In this document: positions 1 to 9,412 of the stretch, piece after piece
How positions within the stretch are numbered: position 1 is the stretch's first letter
Layout: each line of letters begins with the position of its first letter
Assembly (NCBI GenBank): GCA_964625225.1
Contig: CAZVAR010000001.1
Span: 32,191 to 96,190 of the forward strand
Origin: CAZVAR01 sp964625225
Lineage (GTDB): Bacteria; Pseudomonadota; Alphaproteobacteria; JAJUGE01
Reading direction: 5' to 3'
Length of the DNA: 64,000 nucleotides
Position numbers and translations under genes: made by a program
The notes under the pieces: model-generated
Databases searched by the model: none
Told to the model about the DNA's origin: nothing
What the model saw: only the letters and a program-made list of their open reading frames with translations

Positions 1-1043
1 TCGGAGCGAATCTCGTCGTATTCTCCCATCCCGGTCTCTTCCAGGAGAAGCCCCCCTATGAGCGGGTCCAACCGGAGGCGCAGGCGAACCTCGACCGTCT
101 GCTGGCAATGGCGTTGAAGGCGGACCTGTTCGCCGTCATCGCTTTCCGGTCCGGTCCCGGCCGGAGCCCCTTCACCTTTCACGTCGGCCAGGGCGGGACC
201 TGGTTCAGCCCGGACAAGTTCAACGACGCCGTTTGGGCCGATCCGGCCGCCCAGGACGCCTGGGTCAGCATGTGGCGATACACCGCCGAGCGCTATCGCG
301 GTCATCCGGCCGTCGTCGGCTATCAGCTCATGGTCGAGCCGAACTCCAGCCATGTCGGCAGCGATGCCCGGACCGGCCGGCTGGACATCTTCGACGCGAA
401 GCAGTTCCATACGCGCTATGGCGGTACCCGATACGACTGGAACCGCCTCTATCCCCGAATCGTCGCGGCCGTTCGCAGCGTCGACCCGGACACGCCGATT
501 CTGATCGGCGGCAATGGGTACAGCTCGATCTCCTTCATGCAGTATCTGAAGCCGACCGGCGACCGCCGCTCCGTCTACGTAGCCCACAACTACGCGCCCT
601 GGCAGTACACGCACCAGGAACCGGGCGAAGGCCCGGCCTATCCGGGCTGGTTCGACGTCGACTACGATCAGCGGCCGGATCGGATCGATGCCGACTATGT
701 CGCAACGCTGTTCGACCGGGTCGCGGCGTTCGGCCGCAGGCATGGGGTGCCCGTCGCGGTCGCCGAGTTCGGCGTGGCCCGATGGGCGCCGGGCGCCGCG
801 GCGTTCCTGGAGGATTCGTTCGCCGCGATGGAGGCACGCGGCATCGGCTCGGTGCTATGGCATTGGCCGAGTTCGCATCGACCCTACGAATCGCAGCAGA
901 ACACGCACAATTATCTCTTCGGGCCGGATCCCGACAGCACCGCCGACGTCCGAAACAGCGCCATGGCCGACGTGATCCGGTCCTACTGGTCGCGAAACCG
1001 GCTCCGACCATCCGTCGTCCGCTTCGTCCGGAGCGGCGACTGA
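1..1043 (+). CDS. GH5-like glycoside hydrolase, 5' partial
   Basis: The reading frame is open from base 3, so the gene begins upstream of the window; the ATG at 108 is internal, because sequence before it (ANLVVFSHPGLF) is already part of the fold. The protein has the TIM-barrel layout of clan GH-A cellulase/mannanase-like enzymes. A glutamate in LMVEPN (codon at 336) fits the acid/base at the end of strand 4, and a glutamate in VAEFGV (codon at 765) fits the strand-7 nucleophile. It would hydrolyse or transfer beta-glycosidic bonds. Next to polysaccharide biosynthesis genes it may trim the exported glycan, as endoglycosidases in such loci often do. Substrate cannot be read from sequence, and the N-terminus, including any signal peptide, is outside the window. 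Confidence 0.75.
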   Translation, partial: GANLVVFSHPGLFQEKPPYERVQPEAQANLDRLLAMALKADLFAVIAFRSGPGRSPFTFHVGQGGTWFSPDKFNDAVWADPAAQDAWVSMWRYTAERYRGHPAVVGYQLMVEPNSSHVGSDARTGRLDIFDAKQFHTRYGGTRYDWNRLYPRIVAAVRSVDPDTPILIGGNGYSSISFMQYLKPTGDRRSVYVAHNYAPWQYTHQEPGEGPAYPGWFDVDYDQRPDRIDADYVATLFDRVAAFGRRHGVPVAVAEFGVARWAPGAAAFLEDSFAAMEARGIGSVLWHWPSSHRPYESQQNTHNYLFGPDPDSTADVRNSAMADVIRSYWSRNRLRPSVVRFVRSGD

Positions 1044-1251
1044 GCGGGAGCGACAGGCCGATCCCCGCGATCGCGGCGGCCCGACGACCGGCGGCCGCCG
1101 AACCGGTGAGAGTGATTCCTTTGCACGCGAATGAACGATCCCGCATATCTCTGGAAGCGGACACGGCGAATGCCGCGCAGGCGCATCGGCGCCTCGGCCA
1201 CGTGACGGGCCGTGGTTTACCTCTCGGAAACCTGCGCGGACTAGCGTGACC

Positions 1252-2181
1252 ATGCGAGAGTTTTTCCAGGCAGCGGGATCCATGGGACGCCTATCCACCC
1301 ACAGTCGGGCGCCGCAGGCTCCGGCCGGGCAGCCGGACGGCTTGGGTCCGGAGCAGCCGCCGGAGAACCCCGCTCAGCCGCCGACGATCATTCCTTTCGA
1401 ACCGACCGCGTCCCGGTCGGCCGCCCGCGTGCGGGTCTTCGGTACCGAGATCGATTCCGTCACGCCGGACGCAGCCATCGCGCGCATATTGACCTGGTGC
1501 CAGAAGGGTGAACGGCACCTCGTGGTGACGCCCAACCTCGATCATGTGATCGCCCTGCGGCACAACCAAGAACTGCGCGCCGTCTACCGCCGTGCCGGGC
1601 TCGTCCTCGCCGACGGGATGCCGCTGGTCTGGGCGAGCCGGATCGGTGGCCACCGTTTGCAGGGGCGCGTGACGGGCTCCGATCTCATCGTGCCCTTGTG
1701 CCATGCTGCCGCCGCGGCGCGGCGCTCGGTGTTCCTGTTCGGTAGCTCGTTCGAGACTCTGTGCCGGGCCGCGAGCCGCCTGTCCCGCCTCGCGCCGGAG
1801 CTGACGATCGCCGGAATCTATGCGCCGCCATTCGGTGAAGCGTTCGACGATGCCGAGAACGACGCCGCGATCGCGATGATCAACAGCGTCGAGCCCGACC
1901 TGGTGCTGGTCGCGCTGGGCATGCCGAAGCAGGAGCTGTGGGCGGGTCGTAACCTGCAGCGCCTCGAGACGCATGCCGTCCTCTGCATCGGGGCCGGCCT
2001 CGACTATCTCGCCGGGACGGTAAGGCGGGCCCCGATCATCATGCAGCGGCTGGGGCTCGAATGGCTCTGGCGCGCGGTGACCGAACCGACACGACTCGGT
2101 CCGCGCTATGCGCGCGATCTGGCATATCTGCCGCTGCTGCTCTTCGAGCAAGTCGTCGCAACCCTGTTCCGGCGCCGCTGA
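1252..2181 (+). CDS. WecG/TagA/CpsF family glycosyltransferase
   Basis: This inverting glycosyltransferase family (CAZy GT26) transfers N-acetyl-mannosamine(uronate) or glucose-type sugars from UDP donors to undecaprenyl-linked acceptors at the cytoplasmic membrane. Family signatures are seen in order: VVTPNLDHV, LADGMPLVW, VALGMPKQELW and IGAGLDYLAGTVRRAP. The domain starts at about residue 60 with VRVFGTEID; the first 60 residues are Pro/Ala-rich and probably disordered. A GTG at 1246, two codons earlier, is an equally possible start, and neither has a strong ribosome binding site. It lies just upstream of neuB and neuC and would build the repeat unit. Family assignment is secure; the exact sugar is unknown. 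Confidence 0.88.
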   Translation: MREFFQAAGSMGRLSTHSRAPQAPAGQPDGLGPEQPPENPAQPPTIIPFEPTASRSAARVRVFGTEIDSVTPDAAIARILTWCQKGERHLVVTPNLDHVIALRHNQELRAVYRRAGLVLADGMPLVWASRIGGHRLQGRVTGSDLIVPLCHAAAAARRSVFLFGSSFETLCRAASRLSRLAPELTIAGIYAPPFGEAFDDAENDAAIAMINSVEPDLVLVALGMPKQELWAGRNLQRLETHAVLCIGAGLDYLAGTVRRAPIIMQRLGLEWLWRAVTEPTRLGPRYARDLAYLPLLLFEQVVATLFRRR

Positions 2182-2329
2182 CCGTCGGAAACCTTTCGAT
2201 CTCGACCCGCGCTACGAACCGGGTTTCGTAACGCCCGCCCAACGACTATGTAAGCGGGGCCCGCGACCCCGACGGGCCGTTCGCGAACCGGCGGTGTCGA
2301 AACCGGCCTCGTATCGGTCCGCGCGAGCG

Positions 2330-3406
2330 ATGGCCTCCCTTCAGTCGGCGATCGGCATGGCTAGGACCTGGCTTTCGGACCCGTCACAGGTTCGCTCCTG
2401 CACCATCATCGGCGAAGTCGCTCAGGCGCACGACGGCAGCCTGGGGATGGCCCACGCCTTCATCGATGCGATCGCGGCCGCCGGTGCCGATGCGGTCAAG
2501 TTTCAGACCCACATCGCCGACGCGGAGAGCACCGCGCGGGAGCCGTGGCGCAAGCGGTTCAGCCCGCAGGACGAGACCCGCTACGACTACTGGCGTCGGA
2601 TGGAGTTCACCGCGGAGCAGTGGCTCGGCCTCAAGCGTCACGCCGAGGCGAAGGGATTGCTGTTCCTCAGTTCGCCCTTCTCCCTGGAAGCGTTCGAGCT
2701 TCTGCAGCGGGTCGGCGTGGCCGGCTGGAAAGTGGCCTCCGGCGAGATCACCAACGTCCCGATGCTGGATGCCATGGCTGCGACCGGGCTCCCGATCATG
2801 CTCTCGACCGGGATGAGCGGCCTGGACGAGATCGACTCGGCCGTCGAACGCGTCCGGCGCGGCGGCGCCCCGCTCGCGGTGATGCAGTGCGCCTCCGTCT
2901 ATCCGTCGCCACCGGAGGCGATCGGCCTCAACCTGCTGCCGCTGTTCAGACAGCGTTACCAGTGTGCGGTCGGGCTCTCGGACCATTCGGCGACGATCTT
3001 CCCGGGCCTTGCGGCGGCGACGCTCGGAGCCGAGGTGCTGGAGGTTCATGTGACCCTGAGCCGGGAGATGTTCGGGCCGGACGTGGTCGCCTCGGTGACG
3101 AGTGCGGAGTTGGCCCAACTCGTCCAGGGCGTCCGCTTCATCGAGCGGATGCGCGAGAACCCGGTGGACAAGTCCGCCCCGAGCGAAGCGGCCACTCCGC
3201 TCCGGGGCATCTTCATGAAGAGCGTCGTCGCCGCCCGTGACCTCGAGGCGGGAACCGTGCTCCGCCGTGCCGATCTCGCCGTGAAGAAGCCCGGCAACGG
3301 CATTCCGGCAAGCCGGTTGGAGGAGCTGATCGGCCGTTCATTGCGGCGTGCCGTGGCGCGGGATGCGCCGCTCGACGAATCGGACCTGGAGCCCGCGAAG
3401 CCGTGA
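2330..3406 (+). CDS. neuB: N-acetylneuraminate synthase family protein (NeuB/LegI-like)
   Basis: The enzyme condenses phosphoenolpyruvate with an N-acylated hexosamine (ManNAc or a diacetylated 6-deoxy analogue) to give a nine-carbon nonulosonic acid. The NeuB TIM barrel is clear from IIGEVAQAHDGS, DAVKFQTH, WKVASGEITN and MLSTGMSG, followed by a C-terminal antifreeze-like SAF domain with KSVVAARDLEAGTVL and KKPGNGI. The reading frame stays open to 2108, but that extension overlaps the previous gene and has no family resemblance, so the start is placed at 2330; an ATG at 2357 is also possible. The stop overlaps the neuC GTG start (GTGA), implying translational coupling. Whether the product is neuraminic, legionaminic or another acid cannot be decided from the sequence. 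Confidence 0.9.
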   Translation: MASLQSAIGMARTWLSDPSQVRSCTIIGEVAQAHDGSLGMAHAFIDAIAAAGADAVKFQTHIADAESTAREPWRKRFSPQDETRYDYWRRMEFTAEQWLGLKRHAEAKGLLFLSSPFSLEAFELLQRVGVAGWKVASGEITNVPMLDAMAATGLPIMLSTGMSGLDEIDSAVERVRRGGAPLAVMQCASVYPSPPEAIGLNLLPLFRQRYQCAVGLSDHSATIFPGLAAATLGAEVLEVHVTLSREMFGPDVVASVTSAELAQLVQGVRFIERMRENPVDKSAPSEAATPLRGIFMKSVVAARDLEAGTVLRRADLAVKKPGNGIPASRLEELIGRSLRRAVARDAPLDESDLEPAKP

Positions 3407-4554
3407 AACGAAAAATCTGTGTCGTCGTCACCGCGCGCCCGAGCTATGCGCGGATCCGGACCGCGCTGGAGGCCATCCGAGCCCACCCCGATCTGGAGCT
3501 GCAGCTGGTGGTCTCGGCGTCGGCCCTGCTCGACCGTTACGGCAATGCCGTGCGGGTGATCGAGGACGAAGGGTTCCGCGTCGACCGCCGTGTCTACATG
3601 ATCGTCGAGGGGGAAAATCTGGTCACCTCGGCCAAGTCGACCGGGTTCGGCCTGGCCGAGCTCGCGACCGTGTTCGACGATCTCAGGCCGGACGCCGTCG
3701 TCACCATTGCGGACCGGTTCGAGACGATGGCCACGGCGGTCGCCGCGGCCTACATGAACATTCCGCTGGTCCATGTGCAGGGCGGCGAAGTGACCGGATC
3801 GATCGACGAGAAGGTCCGCCACGCGATCACCAAGCTCGCCGATCTCCACCTCGTCTCCACCGAGAAGGCGGCGGAACGGGTGATCCGCATGGGTGAGCGG
3901 CCGGACGCCGTGTTCGTCACCGGCTGCCCGTCGATCGACCTTGCGAAACGGGCGATCGCGCAGCCGCTCGCGAATCCCGTCGCCCAGGCGTATGGCGGCG
4001 TCGGCGCCAACGTCGACCTTACCGGGCCGTATATCGTCGTCCTGCAGCACCCCGTCACCACGGAGTACGAGCAGTCCCGGCGGCATATTGAGGAGACGCT
4101 GCACGCGGTCCGGGATGCAGGCCTGCCGACACTCTGGTTCTGGCCGAACGTCGATGCCGGCTCGGACGGGACCTCCAAGGGCATCCGGGCCTTCCGCGAG
4201 CAGCACAGCCTGCCGCACGCACACTTCCTGAAGAACCTGCCGCCCGAGGAGTTCGTCCGGGTCGTCTACGGCAGCCGCTGCATCGTCGGGAATTCGAGCA
4301 TGGCGATCCGGGAATGTTCCTGGCTCGGGGTCCCGGCGGTCAATATCGGCAACCGGCAGGCCGACCGGGAGCGCGGTGCCAATGTCGAGGACGTGCCGTA
4401 CGACCGCCAGGCCATTCTCGACGCCATCCGCCGGCAGGCGGCCCGCGGGCGCCTGCCGTCCGACCCCGTCTACGGCGACGGCAGCGCCGGGCAGCGGATC
4501 GCCGCGATCCTCGCCGAAGTGCCGCTTCGCTTCGAGAAGCGGCTCACCTTCTGA
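3403..4554 (+). CDS. neuC: UDP-N-acetylglucosamine 2-epimerase, hydrolysing (NeuC/LegG-like)
   Basis: The enzyme converts a UDP-HexNAc to the free manno-configured sugar and UDP, supplying the substrate of NeuB. The NeuC subfamily is seen in the N-terminal VVTARPSYARI, the central DRFETMATAVAAA and HVQGGEVTGSIDE blocks, and the C-terminal VGNSSMAIREC and NIGNRQADRERG. It is 383 residues, typical for the family. It starts with GTG, overlaps the neuB stop by four bases and ends 15 bp from the end of the convergent ABC exporter gene. Relatives acting on UDP-diNAc-bacillosamine (LegG) look very similar, so the sialic versus legionaminic route stays open. Confidence 0.9.
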   Translation: MKRKICVVVTARPSYARIRTALEAIRAHPDLELQLVVSASALLDRYGNAVRVIEDEGFRVDRRVYMIVEGENLVTSAKSTGFGLAELATVFDDLRPDAVVTIADRFETMATAVAAAYMNIPLVHVQGGEVTGSIDEKVRHAITKLADLHLVSTEKAAERVIRMGERPDAVFVTGCPSIDLAKRAIAQPLANPVAQAYGGVGANVDLTGPYIVVLQHPVTTEYEQSRRHIEETLHAVRDAGLPTLWFWPNVDAGSDGTSKGIRAFREQHSLPHAHFLKNLPPEEFVRVVYGSRCIVGNSSMAIRECSWLGVPAVNIGNRQADRERGANVEDVPYDRQAILDAIRRQAARGRLPSDPVYGDGSAGQRIAAILAEVPLRFEKRLTF

Positions 4555-4569
4555 GGCGGCCGACGCCCG

Positions 4570-6294
4570 TCAGGACGGCAGCGCCTGCAAGCGGCTCGTG
4601 CCGGGCATCGCCACCACCGCCCCCGCCCCGGACAGATGGTAGACCCGGTCCGCGGCCTCCAGCCATGCCGGTCGGTGGGTGATCGCGACGATGGTCAGCG
4701 CGCCGGCAAGCTCGCGGATGTTGCGGCAGATCTCGGCTTCGGTCTCGGGATCGAGGGCGCTCGTCACCTCGTCGAGGATCAGCAGCCTCGGGTCGTGGAC
4801 CAGCGCCCTGGCCAACGCCACGCGCTGGCGCTGGCCACCCGACAGGCGCGTGCCGCGCTCTCCCACGATCGTGTGAAGCCCGCGCGGGAGCGACGAGACG
4901 AAGCCCCAGGCCCCGGCAGCCCGCAGGGCGGCCTCGGCCCGTTCCTCGGAAATGGTCGGATCGCCGAGCGTGATGTTGGCGAGCACCGTGTCGTGGAACA
5001 GGATCAGCTCCTGCGGCACATAGCCGACCATCGACCGCCAGCGCTGCAGGTCGATCTCGGCCAGCGGCACACCGTCGATCAGAACCTCGCCGCGATCGGG
5101 GAGATAGAGGCCGAGCAGGAGGTCGGTCAGGGTCGTCTTGCCGGCCCCCGAGGCGCCGGTGATCACGGTGAGCTGACCGGCCGGCATCTCGATCGAGAGG
5201 TCGTCGAGTACGGGCTTCTCGCCGAACGCGAACGAGACGCCCTTGAAGGCGCAGCCTTCCCGCAGGCTGGGCAGCCGTGACCCCGGCAGCGGCTCCCGCT
5301 CGGCTTCCGTGTCGGCGATCATGCGGTGGATCGCCCAGTAGGCGCTCTCGATCGAGGCGGCCTTCTGAAGCTGCTGCTGCACCTTGCCGACCGTGGTGAC
5401 CGTTCGTTCGAGCAAGAGCCCGGTCACGAGCAGCTCCGGGATCGGCATGCCCCAGCGCACGGACGCGAAATAGATGCCGATTCCCAGACAGATCGCCAGA
5501 AGCGGTTCCTGCAGGTGCTTGGTGAGCTGCTTGCTCACGACCTGACGCCGCAGCGCCTTGCGCAACTCTCCGATCTTGCCTTCGAGGAAGGCCGAAACCT
5601 GCGCATGCCGCGCCATCGCCTTCAGGGGCTTGATGCCGATCAGCGCATCGCTGAGCTGGGTGACCAGTTCCGAGGTGCGCTTGGTCTGGCGGCGGCCGGC
5701 GCGGCGGGTGATCCGCACGAAGCGATGCAGCACCAGCGTGATGCCACCGCCAACGGCCATCGCGACGAGGGCGAGGCGCCAGGAGATCAGGAAGGCCAGC
5801 AGGACATAGATGCTGGTCTGCACCATCAGCGCGATCAGTTGCGCCGAGGACAGGTAGGCCTCGCCCGACCGTGTCGCCTCCTGGCTGACCGCATTAGCGA
5901 TCCGCCCGAGCGGCTGCCGGTTGAAATAGGACCAGCGCACCCGCAGCAGGCCGTCGATCAACCGGGACCGCAATCGGGTCGATACTTCCGCGACCGCGTA
6001 GCCCACATAGTTCATCGCCAGGATGCCCAGAGCCGCCTTGAGGCTCACTCCGGCAACGACGATCCCGACCAGCAGCCCCACTCCCGGGTCGAGTCCGACC
6101 GACCGCAAAGTGCCGAGGATCGCCGCGTCCAGCGGATTGGCCGGCTCCGCCCCGCCGCCTGCGATCATGTTCAGGAGCGGCATCAGGGTGGCCAGGCCCA
6201 CCCCTTCGGCAAGACCGGCCAGGAGCAGGCAGGACAGCACGGCGAAGCGGTTGACGCCCGCCGTGCCGAAGAAGATGCGAAGGATACCGAGCAT
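4570..6294 (-). CDS. ABC transporter, fused permease and ATPase (MsbA-like exporter)
   Basis: This 574-residue half transporter has about six N-terminal membrane segments, then an ATPase domain with all expected motifs: Walker A GASGAGKTT, Q-loop VGYVPQE, signature LSGGQRQRVALARAL, Walker B LLILDEVTSALD and a switch histidine in AITHR. It would work as a homodimer in the inner membrane, flipping lipid-linked oligosaccharide or glycolipid outwards. It is the last gene of a seven-gene minus-strand operon (12600 to 4570) and lies 36 bp after neuA. The context points to export of the glycan built by this locus; the actual cargo is an inference. Confidence 0.88.
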   Translation of the reverse strand: MLGILRIFFGTAGVNRFAVLSCLLLAGLAEGVGLATLMPLLNMIAGGGAEPANPLDAAILGTLRSVGLDPGVGLLVGIVVAGVSLKAALGILAMNYVGYAVAEVSTRLRSRLIDGLLRVRWSYFNRQPLGRIANAVSQEATRSGEAYLSSAQLIALMVQTSIYVLLAFLISWRLALVAMAVGGGITLVLHRFVRITRRAGRRQTKRTSELVTQLSDALIGIKPLKAMARHAQVSAFLEGKIGELRKALRRQVVSKQLTKHLQEPLLAICLGIGIYFASVRWGMPIPELLVTGLLLERTVTTVGKVQQQLQKAASIESAYWAIHRMIADTEAEREPLPGSRLPSLREGCAFKGVSFAFGEKPVLDDLSIEMPAGQLTVITGASGAGKTTLTDLLLGLYLPDRGEVLIDGVPLAEIDLQRWRSMVGYVPQELILFHDTVLANITLGDPTISEERAEAALRAAGAWGFVSSLPRGLHTIVGERGTRLSGGQRQRVALARALVHDPRLLILDEVTSALDPETEAEICRNIRELAGALTIVAITHRPAWLEAADRVYHLSGAGAVVAMPGTSRLQALPS

Positions 6295-6330
6295 GGGGTT
6301 CCGATCGAAATCCGTGTCCGCGCGGCGCCG

Positions 6331-7053
6331 TCAGGCGCCGCGCGGCTCGAGGACGCGGCGGGCCTCGGCGAGGTCGTCCGCATCGTCGATGCTGACATAC
6401 GGTCCTTCCACGGGAACGCCGCGCGCCGCGCTGCCGAGGATGCCGTATCCGGCCGCGAGCGCTGCGGTCCGCACGGCATAACACATCCCGTTGCGGATCC
6501 AGGTTGGTCTGAGCTCCTGCCGGTTGACCACCGAGCGGCCCGCCTCGACACAGAACCGCACCAGGCCGTCCTCGCCCAGATCGAACTGCTTGTGCGGATG
6601 AAAGCGGAGCGGCACCGGGCTGACGGACAGTGCGGCGTCGGCCCCCTCGGCCTCGGCAGCCAGTACGACCGCGCGGACGATCTCCGGCGTGCGGAGCGGC
6701 GAGGTCGGCTCGATCAGCGCGACCGTGTCGAAGGCCGGGACGCCGCGTTCCTCGAGGGCCGCCAGGGCGTGGCGGATCGCGTCCACTACCGCCGCACGGT
6801 CGGCCGCCAGCTCCGCCGGGCGAAGGAACGGCACCTCCGCACCGGCCCGGCGGCCTTCCGCCGCGATCGCGGCATCGTCGGTGGACATGATCACCAGGTC
6901 GAACATACCGCTCTCGCGGGCGCAGCGGACGGCGCGGGCCACCAGAGTCTCGCCGGCGACGACGGCCAGATTCTTGCCCGGCAGGCCCTTGCTTCCGCCG
7001 CGTGCCGGGACGATTGCGAGGCGCCGGACCTGCCCCGCCCCACTGCGCGCCAT
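6331..7053 (-). CDS. neuA: acylneuraminate cytidylyltransferase (CMP-nonulosonate synthetase)
   Basis: The enzyme activates a nonulosonic acid with CTP to CMP-sugar and pyrophosphate, completing the neuB/neuC pathway encoded on the other strand. Family landmarks are the nucleotide-binding N-terminus IVPARGGSKGLPGKN, the IEPTSPLRTPE block, NRQELRPTWIRNG and the C-terminal SIDDADDLAEA. The open frame extends back to 7242, but that stretch overlaps the methyltransferase and looks random; the ATG at 7053 directly precedes the conserved N-terminus, so it is chosen. It is 240 residues, about family size. The gene starts 11 bp after the methyltransferase stop. Confidence 0.88.
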   Translation of the reverse strand: MARSGAGQVRRLAIVPARGGSKGLPGKNLAVVAGETLVARAVRCARESGMFDLVIMSTDDAAIAAEGRRAGAEVPFLRPAELAADRAAVVDAIRHALAALEERGVPAFDTVALIEPTSPLRTPEIVRAVVLAAEAEGADAALSVSPVPLRFHPHKQFDLGEDGLVRFCVEAGRSVVNRQELRPTWIRNGMCYAVRTAALAAGYGILGSAARGVPVEGPYVSIDDADDLAEARRVLEPRGA

Positions 7054-7064
7054 GGCGGGCTCGG

Positions 7065-7898
7065 TCAGGGCTTGTGGAAGAAGATGCCGAACGCGGTCGG
7101 GAACGACGTGTGGCGGCGCTGGCGGTTCGTTGCGTACGCCTCGTCCCAGGCGAGCAGTTGGGGGAAGTGCTGCTCGTAGAACCACCGCTCCATCTCGCCG
7201 CGCTTGTCGTCCGGCAGATATTCGAGCGCCTGCGTCCAACAATAGGCGACCGCCGTGAACGGCCCGCCCTCGGGGACGAACCGGTCGAACGTCATGCCCG
7301 CGGCCTCGATCTGCTGTTGAAAGCCGGACGGGGTGTAGCGGACATAGTCGTCCGGCATCTGGTGCAGCTCACGGACCAGCGGCTCGAAGATGTAGCCCCG
7401 TCCGCCCGGCCGCAGCAGGCGCGCCGTCTCGGCGAACAGCCCCGCCTGGTCACGCACATGGTGGACAAGGTTCGGAATCAGGACGAGGTCGGCGCTCCCG
7501 TCGGGAAGGCCGGTCGCCTCCGCGGCGGCGCGCCGCGTGGCCGGGACGGCAACGAAGCGCGGATCGTCCACCATTCCGGCATTGTAGGCACCGCGTGCCT
7601 CCGCGCTGCCGGGGCTGCAGTCGACCGAGACGAAGCTCTGTCGGTGGAAGAAGGGCGCGAACAGGCTGCAGCCGCCGTAGAGTAGCGTCCGCTCCAGGCA
7701 GACGACCGTGGCATCGGCCGGAGTCTCGTCAGCGAGCGCCCGCACGTCGGCCAGGAGCCGCCGGTACTGCGGCCACTTCCGGGCGATCTGGAAAACGCGC
7801 TCCTCCAGCATCTGCTGGTGCCCGGCGAGGCGCTCCGCGGAAATGGGCTCCGGTCCGGGCCGACGCGGTTCACGGGTGGTCGTGATCGTTTCGTTCAT
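7065..7898 (-). CDS. class I SAM-dependent methyltransferase
   Basis: A 277-residue protein with a Rossmann-type methyltransferase core: a motif-I-like beta strand (FVSVDCSPG), then LVLIPNLVHHV and the post-core LLRPGGRGYIFEPL typical of Methyltransf_11 proteins. The start at 7898 is preferred over 7937 because an AGAGG ribosome binding site sits about six bases upstream and the added residues are not conserved-looking. In this operon it may O-methylate a sugar, for example a chain-terminating residue. The glycine-rich motif I is weak, so the acceptor and even activity remain uncertain. Confidence 0.7.
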   Translation of the reverse strand: MNETITTTREPRRPGPEPISAERLAGHQQMLEERVFQIARKWPQYRRLLADVRALADETPADATVVCLERTLLYGGCSLFAPFFHRQSFVSVDCSPGSAEARGAYNAGMVDDPRFVAVPATRRAAAEATGLPDGSADLVLIPNLVHHVRDQAGLFAETARLLRPGGRGYIFEPLVRELHQMPDDYVRYTPSGFQQQIEAAGMTFDRFVPEGGPFTAVAYCWTQALEYLPDDKRGEMERWFYEQHFPQLLAWDEAYATNRQRRHTSFPTAFGIFFHKP

Positions 7899-7986
7899 CG
7901 CTGCCTCTGCTCCCCCGGGCCAATCGTCCGGATACATAGTCGCCGCCGGCCGGTCAAGAAATGGGCCGAATCGGGAATCCGCCGCG

Positions 7987-9381
7987 TCATGCTGCCGCGA
8001 GCTTGAAAAGATTGGAGTCGCATCGCGCTACCGCGATGTCGCCGAACCGGCCGGAGGCCTCGCGCAAGCGGCCGATCCGGTCGCGCACCTCATCGACGGG
8101 GAGTTCCGGGAAGATGTGGTCGACCACGTAGCTGTCCTGCCCGCTGCGATGGCTGCCGGACAGCCGCAATCTCCGCTTGACCACCCGCAGCATGCAATCC
8201 AGCCGCGCTGCCAGGCGTTCGGACAGCGGCCTGCGCTCGAACAGGCCCGGCGCCTCGGCCGTCCGTTCGACCGCGTCGAGAATGCGGTCTCCCGCGAGCG
8301 CTCCCTCCACCGAGGCAATGTGGCGCCTGATGATCCCCGGTTGGTCCGCGCCGTCCGCCGCGCGGAGATCGCCGCGGAACGCTCGGGCGACGAGATCGCC
8401 GAGTTCCTCCACAGTCGCCGCCGATACGCTCAGCTCGTTCGGCAGACGGATCTCGTAGACCGGGTCCCGGAGGGGCTGGTAGGCGATCGTCGGGCGCCCG
8501 AGCAGGCACGCCTCGACGCCGGTGGTGCAGCCGTTCTGGATGACCGCCTCGGCCGCAAGCAACCAGGGTGCGACGCCACCTTCGAGGACGACATGGACGT
8601 TGGGCCGGCCCGCCGCGGCCCGCTGCCACGCCTCCTGACTTTCCGACGGGTGCGGCCGGACGACGATCGCCCGGTCCGGGAACCGTGCTGCGAGCCGCGG
8701 CAGCATGTCCAGAAAGGCGCGGAAGACGTCGTACCGGAAGGTCAGCATCCCCGGATCGCTCCAGGTGCCGATCCGCTCCGGCGGCAGGTCGGCGGCCTCC
8801 GTGCCCACCAACTGCATGCGTTCCGCCGCGATTGCCTTGCTGTAATGATTGACCCAGCCGAAGTTCGAATTGATCAGGACGAAGGAGCCGAATCGATCGC
8901 GGATGCGCGATGCCTCTGCTGCGTAATACCCCCGGATCTCCGGGCGCATGAGATCGACCCGGGGGTTGCCCACGAGGGCGATCGGCTGCCCTGCATAGCC
9001 TTCGGAACCACGCCAGATCTCCGCATTGTCCTCGCCCCAGGCGAATAGCAGCCGCGGCGCGGCCAACGATGCCGGCGAGAGCTTGAGCCGGCGATAGATG
9101 TCCGGGGACATGTAGACGAGTGCCTCCTCGTCCCAGGCCATCGGGACATGGCCGAGCGGAGGCAGCAGGTCGAAGATGCGCAGGGCGCGACGGGACACGT
9201 CCTTGTGAAGGAAGATCGAAGGGGGGAGCCGGTGCATCTGGGCCAGGAGCCGCCAGCGGCATCCCAGATACGCCGTGAACCCGCGCTGTGCGGCGAGGCA
9301 GGCCAGCAACAGCTTGCCGTCGAACTCGCGCGAGGCGACCTCGACGGGAATGATCAGCGAGGGACGATCGGCGGCGCGCAT
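7987..9381 (-). CDS. surface carbohydrate biosynthesis protein, copy 1
   Basis: This 464-residue protein resembles the family annotated as surface carbohydrate biosynthesis proteins, which share features with CDP-glycerol or polysialyl-type transferases. Visible motifs are IPVEVASREFDGKLLLA, MAWDEEALVYMSP, VLINSNFGWVNH, VVRPHPSESQEAW and QNGCTTGVEA. The RPHP and NGCTTG blocks correspond to nucleotide-binding positions in GT-B capsule transferases. The start at 9381 is set by alignment with its paralog at 11218-12600; the open frame to 9534 overlaps the deacetylase gene. Two paralogs in one operon suggest two successive transfer steps. No enzymatic activity is established from sequence. Confidence 0.7.
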   Translation of the reverse strand: MRAADRPSLIIPVEVASREFDGKLLLACLAAQRGFTAYLGCRWRLLAQMHRLPPSIFLHKDVSRRALRIFDLLPPLGHVPMAWDEEALVYMSPDIYRRLKLSPASLAAPRLLFAWGEDNAEIWRGSEGYAGQPIALVGNPRVDLMRPEIRGYYAAEASRIRDRFGSFVLINSNFGWVNHYSKAIAAERMQLVGTEAADLPPERIGTWSDPGMLTFRYDVFRAFLDMLPRLAARFPDRAIVVRPHPSESQEAWQRAAAGRPNVHVVLEGGVAPWLLAAEAVIQNGCTTGVEACLLGRPTIAYQPLRDPVYEIRLPNELSVSAATVEELGDLVARAFRGDLRAADGADQPGIIRRHIASVEGALAGDRILDAVERTAEAPGLFERRPLSERLAARLDCMLRVVKRRLRLSGSHRSGQDSYVVDHIFPELPVDEVRDRIGRLREASGRFGDIAVARCDSNLFKLAAA

Positions 9382-9412
9382 GGTTCGCTCCCTCGGCCGG
9401 CCGCAGCTCCGG

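Noticed and set aside
2108..2329. N-terminal extension of neuB to 2108
   Set aside because: Overlaps the preceding glycosyltransferase gene in another frame and has no NeuB-like sequence.
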